A model generated the notes under the pieces. The model saw only the letters and a list, made by a program, of their open reading frames with translations. It made no database searches and was not told the origin of the DNA. Of a DNA stretch of 11,629 nucleotides, positions 1-5,644 are shown in pieces (positions within the stretch are counted from its first letter, which is position 1; each line of letters starts with the position of its first letter). A program made the translations under genes and the position numbers. Source of the stretch: Dehalococcoidia bacterium (GTDB lineage: Bacteria; Chloroflexota; Dehalococcoidia; GIF9; UBA5620); the NCBI GenBank assembly GCA_016783225.1, contig JADHWZ010000050.1, positions 1-11,629 of the forward strand, written 5' to 3'.

Positions 1-7
1 ATACCAT

Positions 8-196
8 TCATTTCCAGTCTTTGTCAATATACACATACTGTATCGATGCAGACATTATGGGACTCCAGAACCGAATTTGCCGTCCAGAAGCCGCTTTATA
101 GAACTGAAACCTCCTAATCAACCAATTTTGAACGGAACCGTATGTTCTCCATAAGCATCCTAAGCGGATGCCGGCAAGCCAAACGGGAGTTATCAC
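8..196 (-). CDS. possible 62-aa ORF coupled to the HTH gene (doubtful)
   Basis: The GTG start overlaps the TGA stop of the upstream 200-aa gene as GTGA, the geometry of translational coupling. That overlap is the only argument for the gene. The product is rich in Trp, Arg and Ile, ends in YVYIDKDWK and matches no family I know. No Shine-Dalgarno site precedes the GTG. It may equally be chance read-through beyond the cluster, and the 200-aa gene may be the last real gene. Confidence 0.2.
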   Translation of the reverse strand: MITPVWLAGIRLGCLWRTYGSVQNWLIRRFQFYKAASGRQIRFWSPIMSASIQYVYIDKDWK

Positions 197-795
197 TGGG
201 GTTTGTCATCGGGTCCGGGATTCGATGTTCCTTCCTCTTGGTTCTTCTCCTGCTCATATTTGCCATGTAGTGCCTTCAGTGTTGCGATGAGCTCCCTCAG
301 TGGCACTCCACCCATCTCCATGAGGCGGGCGATTTGGACGCCGGCCGTCAGCCGCAGCTCGACCTCGCTAGCGATCGCCCCCTCAGCTTCCTCTACCTCT
401 GCCCACTCCCCAAGCAGCAACTGGCGAAGTGCCCACGGCTTCTGCAGTCGCTCCCATATCCGCTGCTCGGGCATCCGTAGTTGCTTGGCCAGAAACTCCA
501 CTGCTGTTTGTCTGAAACCCGGAACCTCACGATGAAGTGCCTTCATGTCGCGATGCTTTGGCCCAAGCTTCTCCGGCAGTTTTTTCCAATCGCAGCGATA
601 GCGACGAGCTGTTTGGGCACTCACCCCTGCCACCCGTGCCGCTTGGGCAGGTGTGAGATCGGCGTCAAAAAAACGGAAACATGCTTGCCTAGCGCTCTTG
701 AACCTGAAACCCTCTTTGTTAACGGGCCGAATTGGATAGCGACGCGTTGGCCGTCCTGCTAATCGTTTCACCTGATAATTCACCCATGCTTTCAT
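193..795 (-). CDS. helix-turn-helix protein of unknown function, 200 aa
   Basis: The start is fixed by a perfect AGGAGG (807-802) six bases before the ATG. Residues about 36-72 look like a homeodomain-like helix-turn-helix: a helix around ACFRFFDADLTPAQ, then AARVAGVSAQTARRYRCDWKK, the pattern used by transposase and resolvase-type DNA binders. The N-terminus is basic (KRLAGRPTRRYPIRP). The middle and C-terminal half (about 90-180) is predicted helical and ends in a charged, probably disordered tail. There is no catalytic motif, signal peptide or membrane segment. It is probably a DNA-binding accessory or regulatory protein. It is the last well-supported gene of the minus-strand cluster, though 376 bases separate it from the 47-aa gene, so it may have its own promoter. 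The HTH is clear; the role is not. Confidence 0.75.
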   Translation of the reverse strand: MKAWVNYQVKRLAGRPTRRYPIRPVNKEGFRFKSARQACFRFFDADLTPAQAARVAGVSAQTARRYRCDWKKLPEKLGPKHRDMKALHREVPGFRQTAVEFLAKQLRMPEQRIWERLQKPWALRQLLLGEWAEVEEAEGAIASEVELRLTAGVQIARLMEMGGVPLRELIATLKALHGKYEQEKNQEEGTSNPGPDDKPQ

Positions 796-1171
796 GATTT
801 TCCTCCTATAACCCAGTCTTCGTTATGCTGAAACCGCCCTTCGGTCGCCTGCTCGGTACGCGCACGGGCCGAAAAGATATGTGATGCACAGGTGAGTAAC
901 CATCCTCGCACCCCTGACAGGCCCCTATGCCCAAAGCGAAAGTATCATCGGGGGACATACACCAAAAGGTGCATAGACATAACGATGGCATAACCAAGGA
1001 CATCGGGCCAGATTTTGTTGACATTTCCCATTTTGCGGCTCTGTTTCGCAACGCTATTGTCAGGTTGTGGAAGCCTTTCTCGGTTTTTTTCAGTGTACCT
1101 GGGGCATGCTAGTCCCCCTTCGACCCGGGCCCGCCGGCAAGGCCCAGGCCGGGGGACATTGACCCTTACAG
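796..1171. other. gene-poor gap with a long hairpin
   Basis: No convincing gene lies here. An 81-codon minus frame (1051-806) begins with TTG, lacks a Shine-Dalgarno site and ends just before the ribosome site of the 200-aa gene. It is Cys-rich (CLCTFWC, CQGC) but otherwise random-looking. The gap also holds a T7 run (1084-1090, plus strand) without a good hairpin before it, and the GC-rich hairpin at 1112-1157, listed separately. Confidence 0.5.
1112..1157 (-). terminator. long GC-rich hairpin after the 47-aa gene
   Basis: Read on the minus strand, GTCCCCC (1157-1151) pairs with GGGGGAC (1118-1112). Inside it, GGCCTGGGCC (1150-1141) pairs with GGCCCGGGTC (1131-1122), with a 3-nt bulge (GAA) and a 9-nt loop. 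All 17 pairs form only in minus-strand RNA, where two are G-U; on the plus strand the same two positions are A-C or C-A mismatches. The hairpin starts 14 bases after the stop of the 47-aa gene. No U-run follows, so it is not a classic intrinsic terminator. A 3'-end stabiliser or other structured RNA is possible. Confidence 0.45.
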
Positions 1172-1315
1172 CTACTCGCCTTCGTCGTCATTGCTGACTG
1201 TGGCTTCCTCAACCGTCGCAATCACGCTGTCGTAATCCTCGCCGGGGATGCGTGTATCCGGACGGCGGGTAGCCAGCTTCTGCAACTCCTCGATGAGGTG
1301 CTCTAAGAAAGGCAT
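1172..1315 (-). CDS. small acidic protein, 47 aa
   Basis: This frame begins ATG CCT TTC TTA (MPFLEHLIEELQKLATRR) and ends EEATVSNDDEGE before a TAG. A perfect AGGAGG (1331-1326) sits ten bases before the ATG, the main reason to call it a gene. The N-terminal part is a likely amphipathic helix (LEHLIEELQKLA); the C-terminal half is acidic and probably disordered. No family is recognised. It follows the ribbon-helix-helix gene by 145 bases that contain a hairpin, and a very stable hairpin lies just after its stop. Size and acidity would suit a small partner or inhibitor of a DNA-binding protein, but that is a guess. Confidence 0.6.
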   Translation of the reverse strand: MPFLEHLIEELQKLATRRPDTRIPGEDYDSVIATVEEATVSNDDEGE

Positions 1316-1347
1316 CGTTCGTGTACCTCCTTTCTACTAAATTGACT

Positions 1348-1375
1348 GCGGGATACTGTTCCATTTCTATCCCGC
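1348..1375 (-). repeat. 8-bp inverted repeat between two minus-strand genes
   Basis: GCGGGATA (1348-1355) and TATCCCGC (1368-1375) are perfect inverted arms around a 12-nt spacer, in the gap between the ribbon-helix-helix gene and the 47-aa gene, 16 bases upstream of the latter's Shine-Dalgarno site. No T-run follows on either strand. It could be an operator for one of the cluster's repressors or an RNA hairpin controlling the 47-aa gene. Confidence 0.45.
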
Positions 1376-1460
1376 GAAGTCTCTTGTTTTCTTCGGTTGC
1401 TCGCTCGGCAAAGACTGTCTCATCCTATGCGCTGTCACTACCATCCGCATGTCGCAGCCC

Positions 1461-1994
1461 CTACTCCCTTTCCTCATCGTGCACGGCGGCACTAGGTCTG
1501 ATGCAGAGGGCGCGGGGCAGAAGATGGCCATACCGCTCTTCCAGGTGCTTGAGGTATCGGCTCTTCCAGTGGCTGTCGGCCATCTGCTGTATCTCACGGA
1601 AGAAGGAGTGTACGAGTTGGCGCTGGTACTCCATGCTGTCGCTTACGCGGTTTATCACCCGATCCAGCGCCTCCATCCGCTCAAGATACTTATAGCTGGT
1701 CTCCTCTTCTGCCAGAATGGCGTCGATGGCTTTTATGCGTTTGAGAAGATCACCGTGGCCCAGCCCCTGGTTGTCACAGAGCCACTTTAGGCGGTGGTAC
1801 AGGGCATCGCGGACGATGTCCAATTTCGTTCTGTACCGAAAGTCGCCACTCGCCATGATTTCGTTCAGCAGCTGGTCCATCTCCGGCGGAATTGCCACCT
1901 TTGGCAGAGTGGAGTGGTGGCCCTTTTGGTCCGTCGCGTAAAAGACAAACTCGTCGAGAGCGCCGGGCTTATTGAGGCTTGGGGGATATTTCAT
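1461..1994 (-). CDS. ribbon-helix-helix-like DNA-binding protein, 177 aa
   Basis: Residues about 30-72 (LPKVAIPPEMDQLLNEIM, then YRTKLDIVRDALYHRLKWL) fit the Arc/MetJ ribbon-helix-helix pattern: a short strand, a helix starting PPEMDQLLNEI, a basic turn, and a second helix DIVRDAL. The rest (about 80-160) is charged and helical, probably a coiled coil for oligomerisation, and the last 20 residues look disordered. A longer frame starts at a TTG at 2018, but the ATG at 1994 is preferred: AGGGGGG lies about nine bases before it and it overlaps the upstream stop as ATGA, implying translational coupling. Proteins of this fold are usually repressors, antitoxins or plasmid partition and mobilisation accessories. 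No toxin-like partner is recognised next to it. The 177-aa length, much longer than a simple Arc-type antitoxin, suggests a specialised accessory protein. Confidence 0.75.
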   Translation of the reverse strand: MKYPPSLNKPGALDEFVFYATDQKGHHSTLPKVAIPPEMDQLLNEIMASGDFRYRTKLDIVRDALYHRLKWLCDNQGLGHGDLLKRIKAIDAILAEEETSYKYLERMEALDRVINRVSDSMEYQRQLVHSFFREIQQMADSHWKSRYLKHLEERYGHLLPRALCIRPSAAVHDEERE

Positions 1995-2278
1995 TGCTGT
2001 TTCCCCCCTCTTCTCCAATATACATATAATTCTTTGTTTTTAGAGTGACACGCGATTTCGCCTGGAACCAAGCAACTCGCCACCAGGAACTTGTCACCTG
2101 TCACTGGGAACTTGTCGATCTCCCGACCAACCTTGTCGGTTCCCACACCTATTTGACAAGGCATATGCCTGGTGTTACACTTTACCGTGTAGGGATACCG
2201 ATGTCCCTGCGGCGAACTCTGGTCACGTCTTTGCAGGGGATGGCTAGAGTTCTTCCTCTTGGTTCGTATCTGTAGCAT
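1991..2278 (-). CDS. possible basic protein, 95 aa, unknown
   Basis: Two features support this frame: GAGGAGGG four bases before the ATG at 2278, and the ATGA overlap between its stop and the ribbon-helix-helix start. The product is basic and low in recognisable motifs. Residues 48-68 hold an imperfect 7-residue repeat with Asp-Lys at 48-49, 55-56 and 62-63 (DKVGREI, DKFPVTG, DKFLVAS), the translation of a 21-bp DNA repeat. Scattered Cys and His (CNTRHMPC) do not form a clear zinc site. The frame stays open upstream to a TTG at 2374 without a ribosome site. Against it: a convincing plus-strand promoter with a palindrome lies inside it, so the stretch could instead be regulatory DNA that happens to be open. 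Confidence 0.42.
   Translation of the reverse strand: MLQIRTKRKNSSHPLQRRDQSSPQGHRYPYTVKCNTRHMPCQIGVGTDKVGREIDKFPVTGDKFLVASCLVPGEIACHSKNKELYVYWRRGGKQQ
2086..2148. repeat. three imperfect 21-bp direct repeats
   Basis: The units begin at 2086, 2107 and 2128. TTGTC recurs at 2091, 2112 and 2133, exactly 21 bp apart, preceded by GGAAC, GGAAC and CAACC. A 7-bp sub-period is visible in TTGTCAC/CTGTCAC. Twenty-one bp is about two helical turns, so copies lie on one face of the DNA as in operator or iteron arrays. It is also seven codons of the 95-aa frame. The array sits just upstream of the promoter at 2153-2181. Confidence 0.55.
2153..2181 (+). promoter_or_regulatory. sigma70-type promoter with palindromic operator
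   Basis: TTGACA (2153-2158), a 17-bp spacer and TACACT (2176-2181) form a near-consensus promoter on the plus strand. The spacer begins in a perfect 12-bp palindrome, AGGCATATGCCT (2159-2170), and a second inverted repeat, TACAC-N6-GTGTA (2176-2191), covers the -10 and the expected start point. This looks like a repressed promoter. No convincing plus-strand gene follows. A transcript would run antisense across the 5' part and ribosome site of the 95-aa frame and toward the XRE gene. Confidence 0.5.
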
Positions 2279-2402
2279 TTTTCCCTCCTCGTTGCGAAAA
2301 TTCCTGTGTGGCAGTCCTGGTGACCGCCAGTGCCTGTTATTCGTGATCACATCTGTCTGGGCGATGGGTGCCAAGGAGGAGCCCTTGCGGTTCTATCGTT
2401 AC

Positions 2403-2594
2403 TCACCCTGCCCCCTCCTGCCGGGTTGGATTGGGGGATTCGCCCTCACAATCTTTCGCTGGCTCCCCTGACGTTGGCTCAGTAAGCAGGCGACCGTAGA
2501 GGCGTCGAAGGGCCGCCGCTTGAGCTGGTGTGGGCGGTTCGTGATGGAAATTCACGACGACCGAGAGATGGGGATTGTCCCTGACACTATCCAT
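2403..2594 (-). CDS. small protein overlapping the XRE gene, 63 aa
   Basis: The frame opens at 2618, but the ATG at 2594 (MDSVRDNPHLSVVVNFH) is preferred: GGGAAGG lies about nine bases before it, and it overlaps the XRE stop by eight bases, typical of a co-transcribed pair. Residues about 9-40 contain a short hydrophobic strand (LSVVVNFH) and a helix (PTPAQAAALRRLYGRLL); the tail is acidic and probably unstructured. No family is recognised. Small proteins directly behind XRE repressors are frequent in mobile elements, but the strand-helix outline does not let me assign a toxin, anti-repressor or excision role. Confidence 0.55.
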   Translation of the reverse strand: MDSVRDNPHLSVVVNFHHEPPTPAQAAALRRLYGRLLTEPTSGEPAKDCEGESPNPTRQEGAG

Positions 2595-2829
2595 TATTGG
2601 TGCCCTTCCCATCGGCATAGCGCCGGACGCTGTGTTCGATCTTTACGGCTTCCTCTATCCGCGCCACTAGATCGGTGCTGGGCTCGATCCTTCCGCATTC
2701 GATCTGTGATAGCTTGGTCTGTGTTACACCCACCCGGGCCGCTAACTCATATTGCCGTAGTCCAGATCGGATCCGAAGTATCCTGAGTTCCATTGCTTCC
2801 GTCGTATTCATCTGGTAGCATTTATCCAT
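2587..2829 (-). CDS. XRE/Cro-family transcriptional regulator
   Basis: This is a single-domain HTH_3 (XRE) repressor. From about residue 13, MELRILRIRSGLRQYELAAR starts the five-helix domain; VGVTQTKLSQIECGRIEPS is the helix-turn-helix with the typical IE-G-R-PS turn, and STDLVARIEEAV closes the fold. Length is usual for a stand-alone phage- or plasmid-type repressor. The start is uncertain: in-frame ATGs at 2829, 2811 and 2793 all lack a strong Shine-Dalgarno site, and the domain itself begins near the last of them. It heads the minus-strand cluster and is divergent from the 353-aa gene across 56 bp of AT-rich DNA, so it may control both directions and itself. No sensor domain is present. 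The family call is secure; its targets are not. Confidence 0.87.
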   Translation of the reverse strand: MDKCYQMNTTEAMELRILRIRSGLRQYELAARVGVTQTKLSQIECGRIEPSTDLVARIEEAVKIEHSVRRYADGKGTNNG

Positions 2830-2885
2830 AGAAAATTAAATTCGTTGTCTATGATTTCAGTTTACACCCCACATATGCGCAGGAA

Positions 2886-3947
2886 TTGGGCAAGAAAGAT
2901 CTGAAACCGCCTCACGTCACAACTGACATACCGAAGCACTTAAAGATCGAGTTGTTTCGCATAATGAGGGACAACCACAGGCAAATGGACCGTGAGATGG
3001 TTGGGTATAGATCTCAGGTAATTCTCGACTACCTCGACGAAGTGGAAGAGATCCTCAAGAAGAGTTATGACTCGCGCGACGTTGAGTCAATTGACGACAA
3101 GTCGGCCAAGTATGTACCGCTCAGTCGGGATACCTTCAAACGCCTGGAGAAGGAGATAATGCAAATGCCTCCCCGCGAGGTGGCCCGGCTGCCAGACGAT
3201 CTCCGGGACTGGATTACGAGCATTCGGCCAGAGATTGCAGTTGAGGTTGAGTCGTACGAGCAATCCTATCGTGGACAAACTGACCATGATCAGCACACAA
3301 AGAACCTGCGTGAGTTAACACATGAATGGATTGGACAGCTCAGATGGCCCTCCCCGAGAGATTTGCCGGATGCTCACGGCGGCCCCGGCGACTACCAACA
3401 GGGGGACTTCTGCTGGGTGGTCTTGGGCTTGAAGAATCTCACGGGCTATCGTCCAATGGAACGCCCTGAGCGAGTCCAGATTCGATGCTGTATTGAGGGT
3501 GATCCGCTATTCGCACAATTACAGGAACACCTGGAGGGTAACCCAGTTTGGGCAGACTATCAACAATTCAAGAACGAGGGTGGCAAGTATTGGATAGAGT
3601 GCAAGAAGCTCAGGGAGCTCGAAGAGGACCAACGGCTAGAAGACGAACTCGACTTGCAGACCCCGATGCAGGATGTTGAGAAACTCGATGAGGAAATGCA
3701 GCGACAGGCGGAAAGACCGAGGGATAAGGATGATGAGATCGATGATCTGATTGTGGAGGACTTTGAGCGACAGGTCCGACTAGTGGGGAAGTCGACGGGT
3801 TCCAGATTAGAGTATGCGAAGGTTGGTGTTGAGAGGCGTACCAGAAAGCTGCCCGAACTCAAGCAGCAAATAACCAGGCGACTGAGAGAGATCCTTGACA
3901 AGGAAGGCTTCCCTGGAACCTGCTCTAAGTGCTCACGTAGCGATTAG
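2886..3947 (+). CDS. orphan acidic protein, 353 aa, coiled-coil C-terminus
   Basis: A long frame with protein-like composition throughout, but no family I can name. The N-terminal part (about 15-65) is helical and charged. Residues about 140-245 look like a folded core (LTHEWIGQLRWPSPRDL, GDFCWVVLGLKNLTGY, GDPLFAQLQEHLEGNPVWADYQQFK). Residues 241-300 are strongly charged and probably coiled coil. A basic stretch follows, then a final CSKC (346-349) that could bind zinc if paired with another chain. There is no signal peptide, membrane segment or catalytic motif. The start is a TTG with AGGA only two bases before it; no in-frame ATG or GTG lies further upstream before the stop at 2829, and the next ATG is codon 27. 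It is divergent from the XRE repressor, a usual place for a regulated target, so it may be the payload of this cluster. Confidence 0.75.
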   Translation: MGKKDLKPPHVTTDIPKHLKIELFRIMRDNHRQMDREMVGYRSQVILDYLDEVEEILKKSYDSRDVESIDDKSAKYVPLSRDTFKRLEKEIMQMPPREVARLPDDLRDWITSIRPEIAVEVESYEQSYRGQTDHDQHTKNLRELTHEWIGQLRWPSPRDLPDAHGGPGDYQQGDFCWVVLGLKNLTGYRPMERPERVQIRCCIEGDPLFAQLQEHLEGNPVWADYQQFKNEGGKYWIECKKLRELEEDQRLEDELDLQTPMQDVEKLDEEMQRQAERPRDKDDEIDDLIVEDFERQVRLVGKSTGSRLEYAKVGVERRTRKLPELKQQITRRLREILDKEGFPGTCSKCSRSD

Positions 3948-4334
3948 TATTGCAGACCCATTACCAAGATCCCTCTCCACTCCACACCCACTACATGCTC
4001 TCGTTGGCATTGTCAACTCCACAAGACCGCAGCAGCAGCCGGAGGCAGGTCGGCGGAGGCTTGACTAGCCATCTGATACATGTGGTCAATATCTGGGCCG
4101 TGATCGAAGCCATGCTATAGCTGCTGTGTCCTGTCTTCCCGCCATAATCCCCGTCATTGCCTAACCGAATGCGTCAAGTTTGGTTAGCCGAGGACTTGGG
4201 TGCTGGAATGGGAGTAGCTGGGGGGAACTCGTGTCGTCAAAACTGCGCCCCTTTTCCCAAATCGGCGGCGAGTGCCAGACACGGGTAATCCTGACTTAAG
4301 CCAAATTGTTTGTTAATGGGTTGGGAAAAGCAAA
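3948..4334. other. gap without a recognisable gene
   Basis: No frame here has a ribosome site and protein-like sequence. A 39-codon plus frame begins at an ATG near 4169 (MRQVWLAEDLG) but has no Shine-Dalgarno site. No terminator hairpin is visible after the 353-aa gene. The sequence is of mixed composition and may be decayed DNA at the edge of the transposon relic that follows. Confidence 0.4.
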
Positions 4335-4506
4335 GTGTCGGTGTTCTATGATTTTGTCCCATCTAAGTGTTCTGTGAAGATGTCACCCTATGAAGGAGAG
4401 AGTGACATTAAACAGGAAGGAACAGAAGAGGTTGATGGTACTCAATCAAGTAGTGGCGGGGAGGATGGGGTTCATGGACGCTGCTGTCAAACGTTTAGGT
4501 GCCTCT
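4335..4506 (+). mobile_element. relic of an integrase-type transposon, N-terminal fragment
   Basis: From the ATG at 4390, about 39 codons (MKERVTLNRKEQKRLMVLNQ, then an AA-x4-LGAS segment) align with the N-terminal helix-turn-helix of the transposase relic at 9384: TLN, KEQ, RL, LN, V, GR, AA and L are shared. After about 4506 the similarity stops; the frame runs on into glycine-rich sequence unlike the family. The DNA just before the ATG (GATGTCACCCTATGAAGG) resembles the same position in the other relic (AATGTCAGTCTATGAAAG), so some of the transposon's left end is kept, probably from about 4335. The DDE core is absent, so it is dead. The family resembles the ISNCY-like elements with an rve integrase core; that name is from memory. 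Confidence 0.6.
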
Positions 4507-4642
4507 CGCCCCATTCGGGTAGGAGACGGGTTAGTCTGCCCGATATTCCTGGGTGGGGTCGGAGGGGGGACTCTGGGGAGAATTTGGCTGGCGACAGCCA
4601 GACAAAGAGGGGCAAAGCCACCTGGAAGGAGTCTCGGGTTCC

Positions 4643-4654
4643 AAGAGGTATAAT
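4643..4654 (+). promoter_or_regulatory. -10 region of the nitroreductase promoter
   Basis: AAGAGGTATAAT contains a perfect TATAAT (4649-4654), 44 bases before the ATG of the nitroreductase. No good -35 is visible. It resembles the AAGTGGTACAAT found before the hydrolase and radical SAM genes, but lacks the TG of an extended -10. Confidence 0.45.
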
Positions 4655-4698
4655 GTTGATGAGAACAGTGGTTCAGCTTAATAATGGGGAGGTCGCAA

Positions 4699-5202
4699 AT
4701 GGATGTTATGGAGGCGATCAGAGATAGACGAAGCATTCGCAGGTATGAGTCGAAGCTAATACCAGAAGACAAGCTGCAGCAGATCCTGGAAGCGGGCCGG
4801 TGGGCACCCTCAGCCAGCAACCGACAGCCGTGGAAGTTCGTAGTAGTCAGGGATCAGAGGGTTAAGAACGAGCTGGCGCGGGTTGCAGTGTATGGCGGTT
4901 TTCTGTCCGAGGCACCTGTCGGCATCGCTGTGGTTATTGATCCACGGGGTTCCACTCACCCTGTGGAGGACGGTGCGGCAGCGACCCAGAACATGCTCTT
5001 GGCTGCTCATGCGCTGGGCCTGGGGACATGCTGGATCGGTTCGTACGGCTCTGGCTACGAAGAGAGGGCTAAGGAGGTACTGGGAATTCCTCACGACAGG
5101 AGGCTGCTTTCGCTCATTTCAGTGGGCTATCCGGCTGAGTCGCCGAGGTCGACCAGGATGGATATCGGCAAGATAGTGTACTATGACCGATACACGTATT
5201 AA
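4699..5202 (+). CDS. nitroreductase-family FMN oxidoreductase
   Basis: A 167-aa flavoprotein of the nitroreductase superfamily, expected to be cytosolic and to reduce a nitro, quinone or other substrate with NAD(P)H through FMN. The N-terminal signature is clear: MDVMEAIRDRRSIRRY, then ILEAGRWAPSASNRQPWKFVVV, which contacts the FMN phosphate and ring. The middle motif AAATQNMLLAAHALGLGTCWIGSY (about 93-116) is the usual dimer-interface and flavin helix, and LSLISVGYPAE (137-147) the closing strand. Length fits the short, minimal branch. The frame extends to an ATG at 4684, but that codon overlaps the GGGGAGG lying six bases before the ATG at 4699, so 4699 is the start. It stands alone; no neighbour points to a substrate. 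A demethylase or dehalogenase activity, known in some superfamily branches, cannot be excluded. Confidence 0.93.
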   Translation: MDVMEAIRDRRSIRRYESKLIPEDKLQQILEAGRWAPSASNRQPWKFVVVRDQRVKNELARVAVYGGFLSEAPVGIAVVIDPRGSTHPVEDGAAATQNMLLAAHALGLGTCWIGSYGSGYEERAKEVLGIPHDRRLLSLISVGYPAESPRSTRMDIGKIVYYDRYTY

Positions 5203-5203
5203 G

Positions 5204-5251
5204 AATGCAACAGGAACTCAAATCGGTTGCATTTCGGCCCGTCACGGGGCC
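5204..5251 (+). terminator. paired hairpins after the nitroreductase
   Basis: AATGCAAC (5204-5211) and GTTGCATT (5226-5233) form an 8-bp stem with a 14-nt loop starting one base after the stop codon's end. A second stem, GGCCC/GGGCC (5236-5240 with 5247-5251), follows at once. No long U-run is present, so termination is likely but not certain. Confidence 0.4.
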
Positions 5252-5301
5252 AGAGCGATGGGCCTACCAGCTAGGCGATAGGTCTGTGGTTGCCCGCAGA
5301 T

Positions 5302-5327
5302 TGCAACAAAAGGGTAGTTTTGTTGCA
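5302..5327. repeat. perfect 10-bp inverted repeat
   Basis: TGCAACAAAA (5302-5311) and TTTTGTTGCA (5318-5327) are perfect arms around GGGTAG. The symmetric A/T stretches would suit a bidirectional terminator between convergent genes, although the T-run is inside the stem, not after it. The outer six bases repeat the arms of the hairpin at 5206-5231. Confidence 0.55.
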
Positions 5328-5472
5328 CGAAGATAGACACGTGGTTACCTCAAGTCCGTTTGCACCCCTAGCACTAGCAGACTTCGACCTCGTCGGGGTT
5401 GGGGAGCATGAGCTTCTGAGTCTCTCCTGGGACCACGGACGGACTTGTAGTCTTGCCATGGACTAGTACGGC

Positions 5473-5501
5473 CAGGGACGCCCCGGTCAGGGCGTTCCCT
5501 G
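5473..5501 (+). terminator. GC-rich hairpin with T-rich flank
   Basis: CAGGGACGCCC (5473-5483) pairs with GGGCGTTCCCTG (5490-5501) through 11 bp with one bulged T, loop CGGTCA. The plus-strand flank is T-rich (TTATTCTTGTTGTT). It is 270 bases past the nitroreductase and 144 bases past the hydrolase stop, so its client gene is unclear. Confidence 0.4.
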
Positions 5502-5644
5502 CCACACTTATTCTTGTTGTTCCTATTACGCCCGTTATCAACTGCGGATTGGTTCAGGATAAAGTAGCGGTCGGGGTGCTCCGAAACGACTACATTTCAG
5601 TGATCTACCCTATCTTTTTCCTGAGGTTATTAATAGCTTGCTTG

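Larger units (their letters stand above)
5203..5644. other. gap rich in inverted repeats
   Basis: This gap lies between the convergent nitroreductase and hydrolase genes. I see no gene; the frames lack ribosome sites and look random. It holds at least four hairpins, three of them listed separately, and four copies of TGCAAC or its complement (5206, 5226, 5302, 5322), all as arms of inverted repeats. Confidence 0.5.

Noticed and set aside
806..1051. 81-codon minus-strand frame with CxC, CxxC and HH pairs
   Set aside because: TTG start without a ribosome site, random-looking sequence, and the stop lies just before the next gene's Shine-Dalgarno site. The cysteines make no recognisable zinc motif.
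1449..1790. Long plus-strand frames opposite the ribbon-helix-helix gene
   Set aside because: They are antisense shadows of a better supported gene that has a ribosome site and a domain match.
2201..2275. Short plus frame after the palindromic promoter (MSLRRTLVTSLQG) resembling an AbrB antitoxin start
   Set aside because: Only about 24 codons, no ribosome site, and the resemblance is limited to a few residues.
5236..5300. tRNA-like look of the sequence after the nitroreductase
   Set aside because: No T-loop consensus and no acceptor stem pairing could be found.
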